DNA from: an uncultured Pelagibacteraceae bacterium | GTDB lineage: Bacteria; Pseudomonadota; Alphaproteobacteria; Pelagibacterales; Pelagibacteraceae | DNA length: 42,517 bases | Assembly (NCBI GenBank): GCA_902552805.1 | Contig: CACDIC010000003.1 | Location: 1-42,517 of the forward strand | Reading direction: 5' to 3' | Part shown: positions 22,366 through 30,140 of the stretch, piece after piece | Numbering within the stretch: position 1 is the stretch's first letter | Layout: the number at the start of each line of letters is the position of its first letter | Position numbers and translations under genes: made by a program | The notes under the pieces: model-generated | Database searches by the model: none | Told to the model about the DNA's origin: nothing | Seen by the model: the letters and a program-made list of their open reading frames with translations, nothing else

Positions 22366-23438
22366 TAAAGTTTAACCCCAGCACCTTTTAAAAATAATGC
22401 ATTTTCATCTAAGGGCCATCTTGGTTTTGCTGGATGATCTAGGTTATTAAAAAGTTTTAATTTATACTTTTCCAAACCTACCATTGCTATCATTGCAGCA
22501 TTGTCCCCACATATTTCAATTGGTGGAAAAACACTTTGATAATCATTTTCTTTACACAAGTTTATCAACATAGATCTTATTTTTTTATTTGCTGCTACAC
22601 CACCCGCAACAACAAAAATTTTATCTTGTATATCATTTTGTTTTTCAAATTCATTAAAAGCAATTTTGGTTTTTTTTTTCAATATTTCTTCAATTGTTTT
22701 TTGAAAAGAAGCTGCCAAATTAAATTTTTCTTGCTCTGTTTCAATGGTTTTACTTATCTTCAGGATTGCAGTTTTAAGACCAGCAAATGACAAATTACAA
22801 CCACCCTTATTAATGATAGGTTTTGGTAGATCATAAGAATTTGGATTACCTTTTTCTGCCCAAAGCTCGATTTGGGGTCCTCCAGGAAATTCTATTCCTA
22901 AAAGTTTTGCAGTTTTGTCGAAAGCTTCACCTAGTGCATCGTCAATAGTTGTTCCGAGTCTTTTATATTTTCCAAGACCTTGAACATTTAAATATTGTGA
23001 ATGACCACCCGAAATTAATAGCAGGAGGTAAGGATAATTTAAGTTTGAAACTAATTTTGGACTCAACGCATGTCCTTCTAAATGATTTACAGCTATAAAA
23101 GGCTTGTTTATTGAAGAGGCAAAAGCTTTCCCAAAGCTTAAGCCTACTGACAAACAAACGATTAGACCAGGACCTGCAGTCGAAGCTACTGCATCAATAT
23201 CTTTAATTTTTATTCCACTTTCATCCAAAGCTTTCTTCACGATTAAATCTATTTTTTCGATATGTGATCTGGCCGCTAACTCTGGAACTACACCTCCAAA
23301 TTCTTTGTGGACATCAGTTTGGCTAGAGACAATGTTTGATAAAATTATAGGTTTCCCTTGGTCATTCTCAGTTATAACTGAGGCAGCTGTTTCATCACAA
23401 CTAGTTTCAATTCCAAGAATTAAGGGTTTTTTACTCAT
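22365..23438 (-). CDS. tsaD: tRNA N6-threonylcarbamoyladenosine transferase TsaD
   Basis: The 357-residue protein shows the ASKHA fold of TsaD/Gcp: LGIETSCDETAASV at the start, the metal-binding HLEGHALS (H-x-E-G-H), LLLISGGHSQY, and GCNLSFAGLKTA. It transfers the threonylcarbamoyl group to A37 of ANN-decoding tRNAs, together with TsaB and TsaE. It is divergent from hemC with a 56-base spacer. tsaD next to hemC on the opposite strand is a frequent alphaproteobacterial arrangement. Confidence 0.97.
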   Translation of the reverse strand: MSKKPLILGIETSCDETAASVITENDQGKPIILSNIVSSQTDVHKEFGGVVPELAARSHIEKIDLIVKKALDESGIKIKDIDAVASTAGPGLIVCLSVGLSFGKAFASSINKPFIAVNHLEGHALSPKLVSNLNYPYLLLLISGGHSQYLNVQGLGKYKRLGTTIDDALGEAFDKTAKLLGIEFPGGPQIELWAEKGNPNSYDLPKPIINKGGCNLSFAGLKTAILKISKTIETEQEKFNLAASFQKTIEEILKKKTKIAFNEFEKQNDIQDKIFVVAGGVAANKKIRSMLINLCKENDYQSVFPPIEICGDNAAMIAMVGLEKYKLKLFNNLDHPAKPRWPLDENALFLKGAGVKL

Positions 23439-23494
23439 ACAAATAGTTTTTAATAATTGTACATTTCCAATACAAGAAAGAAATAAATTTATTT

Positions 23495-24412
23495 ATGACT
23501 AAAAAAATTATCATAGGTTCAAGAGGTAGTAAATTAGCATTGTTGTATGCCCAAAAAGCTAAAGAACAAATTATTAAAAAAACTACTTTAGATACAAATG
23601 ATATTGAAATTAAATCTATTTCAACAAAAGGCGATCAAGTTAAAGATACTAGGTTATCTGATATAGGTGGCAAAGGATTGTTTTCAACTGAAATTGAAAA
23701 AGAGTTAGAGAATAAAAGTATCGACATTGCAGTACATGCATTAAAAGATATGCCAGCAACAGAAACTAGCGGACTTAAAACAGACTGTTTTTTGGAGAGA
23801 AATGATCCAAGAGAAATTTTGATAACAAATAACAAGAAAAAATTAAATGATCTTAAGCTAAAATCAATTATAGGAACATCTTCATTTAGAAGGGAATTTC
23901 AAATTAAAAAATTAAGATCTGATCTAACATGCAAAATAATTAGAGGTAATGTGGATACTAGAATTAAAAAACTAAAAGATGGAAATTATGATGCAATAAT
24001 TTTGTCTTATGCAGGGATTAAAAATTTAAATCTTGAGAATGAAATAGCTGAAATTTTCTCAGCACAAGAAATCATACCAAGTGCTGGACAAGGAATAATT
24101 GCACTCCAATGTCGTGAAGCAGATAAAGAAATTATTTCAATTTTAAAAAAAGTAAATCATGAAGAAACCTTTAAAAGAGCTCATGCTGAGAGAAATGTCC
24201 TCAAAGTTTTAGAGGGAGATTGTGAAACAGCAATAGGCGTTTATTCAAAAATAGAAAGTGATAAAATTGTAGTTGAGGCTGAACTTTTTTCAATAGATGG
24301 CTCTCAAAGATTTTATGAAAAGAAATCTGGCCAGATTGATAAATTTAAAGAGATAGGTAAACAAATTGGGCAGAATTTAAAAATGCAATCAAATAATTCT
24401 TACAAAAAATAA
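23495..24412 (+). CDS. hemC: Porphobilinogen deaminase HemC
   Basis: The 305-residue protein has IIGSRGSKLALLYAQKAKE, STKGDQVKDTRLSDIGGKGLFSTEIEKEL, VHALKDMPAT, RREFQIKKLRSDL and the dipyrromethane-cofactor cysteine in LEGDCETAIGVY. It condenses four porphobilinogens into hydroxymethylbilane, the substrate of HemD, whose gene starts two bases downstream. The two form the tetrapyrrole segment of this strand. Confidence 0.97.
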   Translation: MTKKIIIGSRGSKLALLYAQKAKEQIIKKTTLDTNDIEIKSISTKGDQVKDTRLSDIGGKGLFSTEIEKELENKSIDIAVHALKDMPATETSGLKTDCFLERNDPREILITNNKKKLNDLKLKSIIGTSSFRREFQIKKLRSDLTCKIIRGNVDTRIKKLKDGNYDAIILSYAGIKNLNLENEIAEIFSAQEIIPSAGQGIIALQCREADKEIISILKKVNHEETFKRAHAERNVLKVLEGDCETAIGVYSKIESDKIVVEAELFSIDGSQRFYEKKSGQIDKFKEIGKQIGQNLKMQSNNSYKK

Positions 24413-24413
24413 T

Positions 24414-25112
24414 ATGCATATTTTATTAACAAGACCACTGGAAGATTGTTCAGAAATGATTTTAAAGTTTAAATCATTAGGTCATCAAGTTTCGCACATC
24501 CCACTGCTTAATATTGAAAAGGTTAATTATGAGGAAATTAAATTTTCTGAATATGGAGGAATTATTTTTACCAGTGCTAATGCAGTGAAATATTTAGATC
24601 AAAATAACATAGACAAAAATATCAAATGTTTTTGTGTTGGTAATTCAACTGAAAAAAAGGCTAGATCATCAGGATTTCAAAACACAATAGCTGCAGAGGG
24701 TAATGTTTCTAATTTAAAAGAGTTAATTTTACAAACTTACGAAACAAAAAGTAAAAAGTTACTTTATGTCAGCGGTGAAATTATATCTGTTGATTTAGAT
24801 CAACAACTCATGAAAGAGGGCTATGGCATAAAAAGAGTGATTAATTATAGAGTAAAACATAATCAAAAATTCAATGAAAGTTTTGTAAAAGATTTAAAAT
24901 TGAACATGCCTGATATGGTTTATATTTATTCACAGAATAGTGCTCAAAGTTTTTTGAGTTTTGTCAAAAATCATCAATTTGAAAGCTTATGGATGAATAC
25001 TAATTTATCGTGTATTGGCGAGAAAACTTCATCTATATTGAATGAAATTAAGTGGAAAAAAATATTTCTTTTTAATCCTGGAGAAGAAGAGTTTTTGTTA
25101 TATAAAATTTAA
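24414..25112 (+). CDS. hemD: Uroporphyrinogen-III synthase HemD
   Basis: The 232-residue protein is diverged, as usual for HemD, but shows the family pattern: ILLTRPLEDCSEM, the FTSANAVKYL block, FCVGNSTEKKARSSGF and a late YIYSQNSAQSFLSF. It closes and flips ring D of hydroxymethylbilane. Position immediately after hemC makes the call secure despite low similarity. The mechanosensitive channel gene follows after two bases. Confidence 0.9.
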   Translation: MHILLTRPLEDCSEMILKFKSLGHQVSHIPLLNIEKVNYEEIKFSEYGGIIFTSANAVKYLDQNNIDKNIKCFCVGNSTEKKARSSGFQNTIAAEGNVSNLKELILQTYETKSKKLLYVSGEIISVDLDQQLMKEGYGIKRVINYRVKHNQKFNESFVKDLKLNMPDMVYIYSQNSAQSFLSFVKNHQFESLWMNTNLSCIGEKTSSILNEIKWKKIFLFNPGEEEFLLYKI

Positions 25113-25114
25113 TT

Positions 25115-26200
25115 ATGGAATTGTTTAATAATTTTTCTGAAATATTTCTATCGGTATGGAACAAAGGTATTTTAGGTGTTGATATCTTACAAATATTAAT
25201 TGGTTTAGGAATTTTTTTAATTTTTTTAATTTTCAGAGGTCTTATTAGTAAACTTGTAATCAAAAAGTTAGAAATTATTTCAAAAAGAACAACAAATAAA
25301 TTAGATGATACTTTCGTAAAATCTTTAATTGGTCCTGCAAGATTTTTACCAATTGTTTTAGGTTTTTTTATAGCAAGTTATTACATGACATTTTCTATGG
25401 AAGGTAGAGAAATTGTCGATACTATAAATAGAACTCTAATAACCATATTAATTTTTTGGGTTATTCATCAAATTATAGAACCAGTCTCATATATCTTAAG
25501 TGGTCTTGATAAATTATTAACAAGAGAACTCATTGGATGGATTATTAAATCTTTAAAGATATTAATATTCATACTAGGGCTTGCAGCAGTCTTAGAATTA
25601 TGGGGAATAAAGATTGGACCAATTATTGCTGGTTTAGGTTTGTTTGGAGTAGCAGTTGCATTGGGTGCTCAAGATTTGTTTAAAAATTTAATTTCTGGGA
25701 TTTTGGTATTAGTTGAAAAAAGATTTAAAATCGGTGATTGGATTTCTGTTGATGGAATAATTGAGGGTATTGTTGAAAAAATTGGTTTTCGATCAACAAC
25801 AATCAGAAAATTCGATAAATCATTAGCAATAATTCCAAATTTTCAATTTGCAGAAAATGCTGTTGTAAATGTAAGTGAAACTTCAAACTGGTTAATTAGC
25901 TGGATTATTACTCTCCAATATGACACTTCGGTTGATCAATTAAAAAATATAAGAGATCAAATTGAAGATCACATAAAAAAAAGTGATGATTTTGACACTA
26001 ATATAGGAATTGCAGTTAGGGTCGATAAGTTTTCAGATAGTTCTATAGACATGTATGTGCGTTGTTTCACAAAATCGGATAGTTGGAACGAATGGCTTTC
26101 AGTAAAAGAAAAACTTGCAATTGCAATAAAACAAATTGTTGAAAATAATAAGGCCTCTTTCGCATTTCCAAGTTCTTCGATTTATATTGAAAAAAAATGA
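25115..26200 (+). CDS. MscS-type mechanosensitive ion channel
   Basis: The 361-residue membrane protein has several N-terminal helices (~20-45, ~68-90, ~103-125 and ~140-165). The pore helix and beta domain of MscS follow: GPIIAGLGLFGVAVALGAQDLFKNLISGILVLVEKRFKIGDWISVDG, then IEGIVEKIGFRSTTIRKFDKSLAIIPN. It opens under membrane tension to release solutes in osmotic downshock. It overlaps the YggT gene by four bases. Confidence 0.94.
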   Translation: MELFNNFSEIFLSVWNKGILGVDILQILIGLGIFLIFLIFRGLISKLVIKKLEIISKRTTNKLDDTFVKSLIGPARFLPIVLGFFIASYYMTFSMEGREIVDTINRTLITILIFWVIHQIIEPVSYILSGLDKLLTRELIGWIIKSLKILIFILGLAAVLELWGIKIGPIIAGLGLFGVAVALGAQDLFKNLISGILVLVEKRFKIGDWISVDGIIEGIVEKIGFRSTTIRKFDKSLAIIPNFQFAENAVVNVSETSNWLISWIITLQYDTSVDQLKNIRDQIEDHIKKSDDFDTNIGIAVRVDKFSDSSIDMYVRCFTKSDSWNEWLSVKEKLAIAIKQIVENNKASFAFPSSSIYIEKK

Positions 26201-26487
26201 TTGCTATCTTTTATTTAGTTTTACAATTATTAAAACTTTATTCATATGTAGTGATTGCCAATGTTATCATCAGCTGGTTAATCGCTTTTAATGTATTGAA
26301 TACTCAAAATAGATTTGTTTATGCAGTTTTAGATTTTACTTACAGGTTGACAGAACCATTTTTAAGAAGAATAAGACGATTTTTACCAAATTTGGGAGCG
26401 TTAGATATTTCTCCAATTATTTTACTGCTATTGATTTGGTTTATAGAAATGTGTATGAAGCTCTACATCGCACCAATGATATTCTAG
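26197..26487 (+). CDS. YggT-family membrane protein
   Basis: The 96-residue protein has two hydrophobic helices around the YggT signature: YSYVVIANVIISWLIAFNVLN, then VLDFTYRLTEPFLRRIRRFLPNLGALDISPIILLLLIWFI. The TEPFLRRIR and DISPIILLL blocks are diagnostic. YggT proteins may help osmotic or potassium homeostasis; a neighbouring mechanosensitive channel agrees with that but does not prove it. folD starts five bases downstream. Confidence 0.9.
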   Translation: MIAIFYLVLQLLKLYSYVVIANVIISWLIAFNVLNTQNRFVYAVLDFTYRLTEPFLRRIRRFLPNLGALDISPIILLLLIWFIEMCMKLYIAPMIF

Positions 26488-26492
26488 AATAT

Positions 26493-27338
26493 ATGATTTT
26501 AATTGATGGAAAAAAAGAAGCAGCACTATTAAGGGAACAGCTTAAAAAGGAAGTATCTGATCTTAAAATTAAGTACAATAAAGTTCCAGGGTTAACAGTA
26601 ATTTTGATTGGAGACTTAACTCCTAGTCAGATTTACGTTCGAAATAAAGAAAAATCTGCTAACGAAGTTGGACTTAAATCAGATGTAATTAAATATCCAG
26701 ATAGTGTCGAAGAAAAAGTTATTTTAGAGAAGATAGATGAATTAAATAAAGATAACTCTGTGTCAGGTATTTTAGTTCAATTACCATTACCAAAACATAT
26801 TGATAAACAAAAAATTATTGAAGCGATTGACCCATCAAAAGATGTAGATGGATTTCATCCAATGAATGTTGGAAATCTTTCATCAGGTTATGAGAGTTCT
26901 GTTCCATGCACACCATTAGGATGTTATTTGTTAATTAAAAAGATAGAACCTAACTTAAATGGTAAAAAAGCAGTTGTTGTTGGTCGGTCTAACTTAAATG
27001 GTAAACCAATGTCTCAACTTTTACTAAAAGAAAATTGCACTGTTACTATAACACACTCTAAAACAAAAGATTTAAAAGCAGAGTGTTTAGAAGCTGATAT
27101 AATTATTGCAGCCGTTGGTATTCCCGAATTAGTTAAAGGTGATTGGGTTAAAAAAGATACTATCGTGATCGATGTTGGAATCAATAAAACTGAGAAAGGT
27201 ATCGTTGGTGATGTTGCATTTGATGAAGTTTCAAAAAATGCTAAGGCACTCACGCCTGTTCCTGGTGGAGTTGGTCCAATGACAATCGCTTGCTTGCTAA
27301 AAAATACGATTGACTGTTTCAAAAGATCGCAAGCATAA
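26493..27338 (+). CDS. folD: Methylenetetrahydrofolate dehydrogenase/cyclohydrolase FolD
   Basis: The ATG at 26493 starts the protein at MILIDGKKEAALLREQ, the family N-terminus, giving 281 residues; an earlier in-frame ATG at 26436 would overlap yggT. Motifs are PGLTVILIGDLTPSQIYVRNKEKSA with the active-site tyrosine and lysine, VSGILVQLPLPKHI, DVDGFHPMNVG, CTPLGCYLL and VVVGRSNLNGKPMSQLLL. FolD links 5,10-methylene-THF and 10-formyl-THF, the cofactor also used by PurH. Confidence 0.97.
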   Translation: MILIDGKKEAALLREQLKKEVSDLKIKYNKVPGLTVILIGDLTPSQIYVRNKEKSANEVGLKSDVIKYPDSVEEKVILEKIDELNKDNSVSGILVQLPLPKHIDKQKIIEAIDPSKDVDGFHPMNVGNLSSGYESSVPCTPLGCYLLIKKIEPNLNGKKAVVVGRSNLNGKPMSQLLLKENCTVTITHSKTKDLKAECLEADIIIAAVGIPELVKGDWVKKDTIVIDVGINKTEKGIVGDVAFDEVSKNAKALTPVPGGVGPMTIACLLKNTIDCFKRSQA

Positions 27339-27375
27339 TATTGAATTCCATAAATTTTTTTTGATAAGATAGGTT

Positions 27376-27579
27376 ATGAAAAAACCTAGATACCCCTATA
27401 GAATTGCACTTCTTATGCTCATACTGACAGTTCCACCAATTGGCGCGACACAATTAGGTTGGTATTTATATGATAAACAAACTGGATTTGATTATGGTAT
27501 GATAGTTGGAACATTTTCAGTAATTTATGCTGCATGGTTAATGTATGAAAAAAATTGGAGAGAAGATGATGAGGATTAA
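27376..27579 (+). CDS. Small membrane protein
   Basis: The 67-residue protein has two hydrophobic helices (residues ~10-29 and ~40-57) and an acidic tail (KNWREDDED). It starts MKKPRYPYRIALLMLILTVPPIGA. I do not recognise a family. A GTG-started small membrane protein follows after three bases, so the pair is likely co-transcribed and may act together. Confidence 0.65.
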   Translation: MKKPRYPYRIALLMLILTVPPIGATQLGWYLYDKQTGFDYGMIVGTFSVIYAAWLMYEKNWREDDED

Positions 27580-27582
27580 ATT

Positions 27583-27849
27583 GTGGAAAAAATAATTTTT
27601 TTCGGATTAGCGATACCAATTTTAGCATTTGTCCTTTACTTGGGCGGAACAGCTATCATGAAAGGCTTTGAGGCCAAAAGAGAAAATAAATCCAATGAGA
27701 GCTTAGAAGATCAGGACCATGAAGACAACTTATCTGATAATAATGATAAGTTAACAGATGAATTGAATAAATTAAATCAACTCCTTAAAGATGGTGTTTT
27801 AACTGAAGAAGAATTTAAAAAAGCTAAAAAAAAAATTTTAGATAATTAA
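27583..27849 (+). CDS. SHOCT-domain small membrane protein
   Basis: The 88-residue protein starts at GTG, three bases after the preceding stop. One N-terminal membrane helix (IIFFGLAIPILAFVLYLGG) is followed by an acidic linker and a C-terminal SHOCT motif, LNKLNQLLKDGVLTEEEFKKAKKKIL. SHOCT helices are found at protein ends and are thought to promote oligomerisation. It is convergent with the metallo-hydrolase gene and overlaps it by four bases. Confidence 0.8.
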   Translation: MEKIIFFGLAIPILAFVLYLGGTAIMKGFEAKRENKSNESLEDQDHEDNLSDNNDKLTDELNKLNQLLKDGVLTEEEFKKAKKKILDN

Positions 27850-28850
27850 TTATAATTAAGTAATTTTTTTAAAGATCCAAATTCACCTATTTTATAAATA
27901 ATTGTATCTTCTTTTTTAAATCCATATTTTTCCGCTCCAGCTTTAAATCTTACAGGTGGCTCCATGATTGGTTCTAGGGATAAAACAAACGTGCCCCAAT
28001 GCATTCCAATCACTTTTTTGCTCTTTAAATTTTTTGCAACCTCTAAAGCTTCTTCTGGATTAGTGTGATAAACCGACCTATCTTTATAAGGCATTATTGG
28101 ATAAAAATTATAGGCACCAATATTTATAAATGTAAGATCAATTGGACCATACTTATTACCTATATCTTTATAAATATTTCCTACTCCAGTGTCACAACCA
28201 AATAATAACTTTATATCTTTATATTCGATCAAAAAATTTCCCCATAAAGTTTTATTAGTATCTGTTAGACTTCTTTTTGACCAATGCACAGCAGGTAAAA
28301 AAGTAATTCCTAAATATTTATTTATTTCAATTTTATCATACCAGTCCATTTCATTCACATTGCTATAACCATTACTGGTAAAATATTTACCAAGTTTTAA
28401 TGGAAGTAAAACTTTGGAATTTTTAAAAGGAAATCTCCGGATCGTCATCATATCTTGATGATCATAATGATTATGGGTGAGTAAAAAAATATCTGTTTGT
28501 GGAATTTCGTTTAATTTTAGTGCTGGTTCGGTAAATCTCTTAGGTCCAAAAATTAGCGGCCCAGCATTTTTTGAAAATACTGGATCTGTAATAATTGTTG
28601 TTTCACCAAGCTTAATTAAAAATGTTGCATGGCCAATCCATGCTACATAATCGTCTTCTTGAAATTTTTTTAAGTCTGTCAAAACTTTCTCTTTTTCAAT
28701 AACATGTTCTTTGGGAACTGTCATATCAAGCTTTTTTTTCTCTCTATTAAAAATTTTGAAGGACCATTTAACATTTGGATCTGGTTTTGGTGAACCCTCA
28801 GGATTTCTAAAAGTACCGTCTGGTAAATGGTGATAAGGTTTTTTTTCCAC
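27846..28850 (-). CDS. MBL-fold metal-dependent hydrolase, NAPE-PLD/RomA-like
   Basis: The 334-residue protein has the metallo-beta-lactamase signature LLTHNHYDHQD, with the H-x-H-x-D-H metal site, and AWIGHATFLIKLGETTIITDPVFS, VHWSKRSLTDTNKTLWGNFLI, LLFGCDTGVG and IGMHWGTF. This pattern fits the NAPE-PLD/RomA subgroup, which includes phospholipase D-type enzymes. The natural substrate in bacteria of this kind is unknown. It lies just downstream of the tesA-like gene on the same strand. Confidence 0.88.
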   Translation of the reverse strand: MEKKPYHHLPDGTFRNPEGSPKPDPNVKWSFKIFNREKKKLDMTVPKEHVIEKEKVLTDLKKFQEDDYVAWIGHATFLIKLGETTIITDPVFSKNAGPLIFGPKRFTEPALKLNEIPQTDIFLLTHNHYDHQDMMTIRRFPFKNSKVLLPLKLGKYFTSNGYSNVNEMDWYDKIEINKYLGITFLPAVHWSKRSLTDTNKTLWGNFLIEYKDIKLLFGCDTGVGNIYKDIGNKYGPIDLTFINIGAYNFYPIMPYKDRSVYHTNPEEALEVAKNLKSKKVIGMHWGTFVLSLEPIMEPPVRFKAGAEKYGFKKEDTIIYKIGEFGSLKKLLNYN

Positions 28851-28855
28851 TAAAA

Positions 28856-29476
28856 CTAATTTTTTCTATTGTAAGTTTTTACAATTGTCTCCTCTAAAGT
28901 TCTACTCATTATTATGGTGCCCTTTTCATTTGGATGTATACCATCACTTAGATTAAACTCCGGCTTCATAGCCACTCCCTCAAGTAAAAAAGGAATAAGC
29001 TCTATTTTAAATTTTTTAGCTAGATCAGGAAAAATTTTGTCAAATTTTTTCTTATAAGAAAAACCATGCGAGGTTGGAGCAATCATCCCGGCAAGGATAA
29101 TTTCAATATTTTTATCTTGAGCAATTTTTATAATTTTTTCTAAATTGCTTTTTGTTTCTTTTGGCTGGATGCCTCTTAACATGTCATTAGCCCCTAAGCA
29201 TAAAATTATTAGATCTATATCTGGCTCACTTAAAGTCCAATCAGCTCTATTTAATCCCCCTGACGATGTACTACCAGAAACACTGCCATCAACAATCTCA
29301 ATATTATAACCCTTTGCTTCTAAATTCTCTTCTAAAACCACTGGTAAACTATTGTCATCAGACAAACCATAACCAGCCATCAAACTATCACCAAATAATA
29401 CAATCTTTTCGATTGCATATGCATTAATGGTTAGTAGACAGATAATAATTATTTTAATAATAAAACTTTTGCTCAT
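28856..29476 (-). CDS. SGNH-hydrolase esterase, TesA-like
   Basis: From the ATG at 29476 the protein has 206 residues: a signal peptide (MSKSFIIKIIIICLLTINAYA) and then VLFGDSLMAGYGL with the catalytic serine, LGANDMLRG and the DGIHPN block with Asp-His. This fits arylesterase/thioesterase TesA, a periplasmic enzyme. The frame is open further upstream to 29665, but that would lie inside the divergent ABC gene and would hide the signal peptide. The ATG overlaps the ATG of the divergent ABC ATPase gene by two bases. Confidence 0.9.
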   Translation of the reverse strand: MSKSFIIKIIIICLLTINAYAIEKIVLFGDSLMAGYGLSDDNSLPVVLEENLEAKGYNIEIVDGSVSGSTSSGGLNRADWTLSEPDIDLIILCLGANDMLRGIQPKETKSNLEKIIKIAQDKNIEIILAGMIAPTSHGFSYKKKFDKIFPDLAKKFKIELIPFLLEGVAMKPEFNLSDGIHPNEKGTIIMSRTLEETIVKTYNRKN

Positions 29477-30140
29477 GAGTATTCTTCTTAAATTAAAAAA
29501 GATAAATCTTAAATACCAAACTGGTAAAGACAATATTTGTGTTTTAAAAGATATAAATTTGACCACAAAAAAAAAAGAAACTATTTCAATAGTAGGTGAA
29601 AGTGGTTCAGGAAAAACAAGTTTAATCATGTTAATTGGTGGTTTAGAGCGTCCAACTTCAGGCAAGATATACTTTCAAGACCACGAAATTACAAAATTAA
29701 ATGAGGATCAAGTGTCAAAAATCAGAAAAAAAAATATTGGTATAATTTTTCAGTCTTTTTATCTAATCCCAAATTATACAGCCCTAGAGAATGTAACCTT
29801 AATTCTTGAATTGAACAAATTTAAAAATCCTGAAAAAGAAGCCAAATCTCTTTTAGATAGATTTGGCTTAAAACATCGACTAAATAATTTACCTAGTCAG
29901 TTATCTGGGGGAGAACAACAGCGTGTCGCTATCGCAAGAGCTATTGCTATGAAGCCAGAGTTAATTTTAGCAGATGAACCTACAGGAAATTTAGATACAG
30001 AAAATTCCGATATGATTTCTAAAATTTTATTTAGGTATGTTAAAGAGGAGGGTTCCTCATTAATTATGGTAACACACGACCCAAAACTTGCTAACCGCGC
30101 AAGCAGAAAAATTAAAATTAAAGATGGAAAAATTAAATAA
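29475..30140 (+). CDS. ABC transporter ATP-binding protein, YbbA-like
   Basis: The 221-residue protein starts at ATG 29475 (an upstream ATG at 29427 lies in the divergent gene and is unlikely). It has Walker A GESGSGKTSL, the Q-loop in IIFQSFYLIPNYTALENV, signature LSGGEQQRVAIARA, Walker B LILADEPTGNLD and the switch histidine in MVTHDPKLA. It belongs to the LolD/MacB/YbbA branch. Divergence from a tesA-like esterase and a following FtsX-like permease match the ybbAP-tesA locus of other proteobacteria. The exported substrate is not established. Confidence 0.93.
   Translation: MSILLKLKKINLKYQTGKDNICVLKDINLTTKKKETISIVGESGSGKTSLIMLIGGLERPTSGKIYFQDHEITKLNEDQVSKIRKKNIGIIFQSFYLIPNYTALENVTLILELNKFKNPEKEAKSLLDRFGLKHRLNNLPSQLSGGEQQRVAIARAIAMKPELILADEPTGNLDTENSDMISKILFRYVKEEGSSLIMVTHDPKLANRASRKIKIKDGKIK

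Noticed and set aside
29477-29665. Long N-terminal extension of the esterase
   Set aside because: It would lie antisense in the ABC ATPase gene, and the signal peptide expected of this family begins exactly at the ATG at 29476.
30088-30123. Earlier start of the YbbP-like permease
   Set aside because: It would overlap the ATPase gene by over 50 bases; the ATG at 30124 leaves a normal N-terminus with the first membrane helix.
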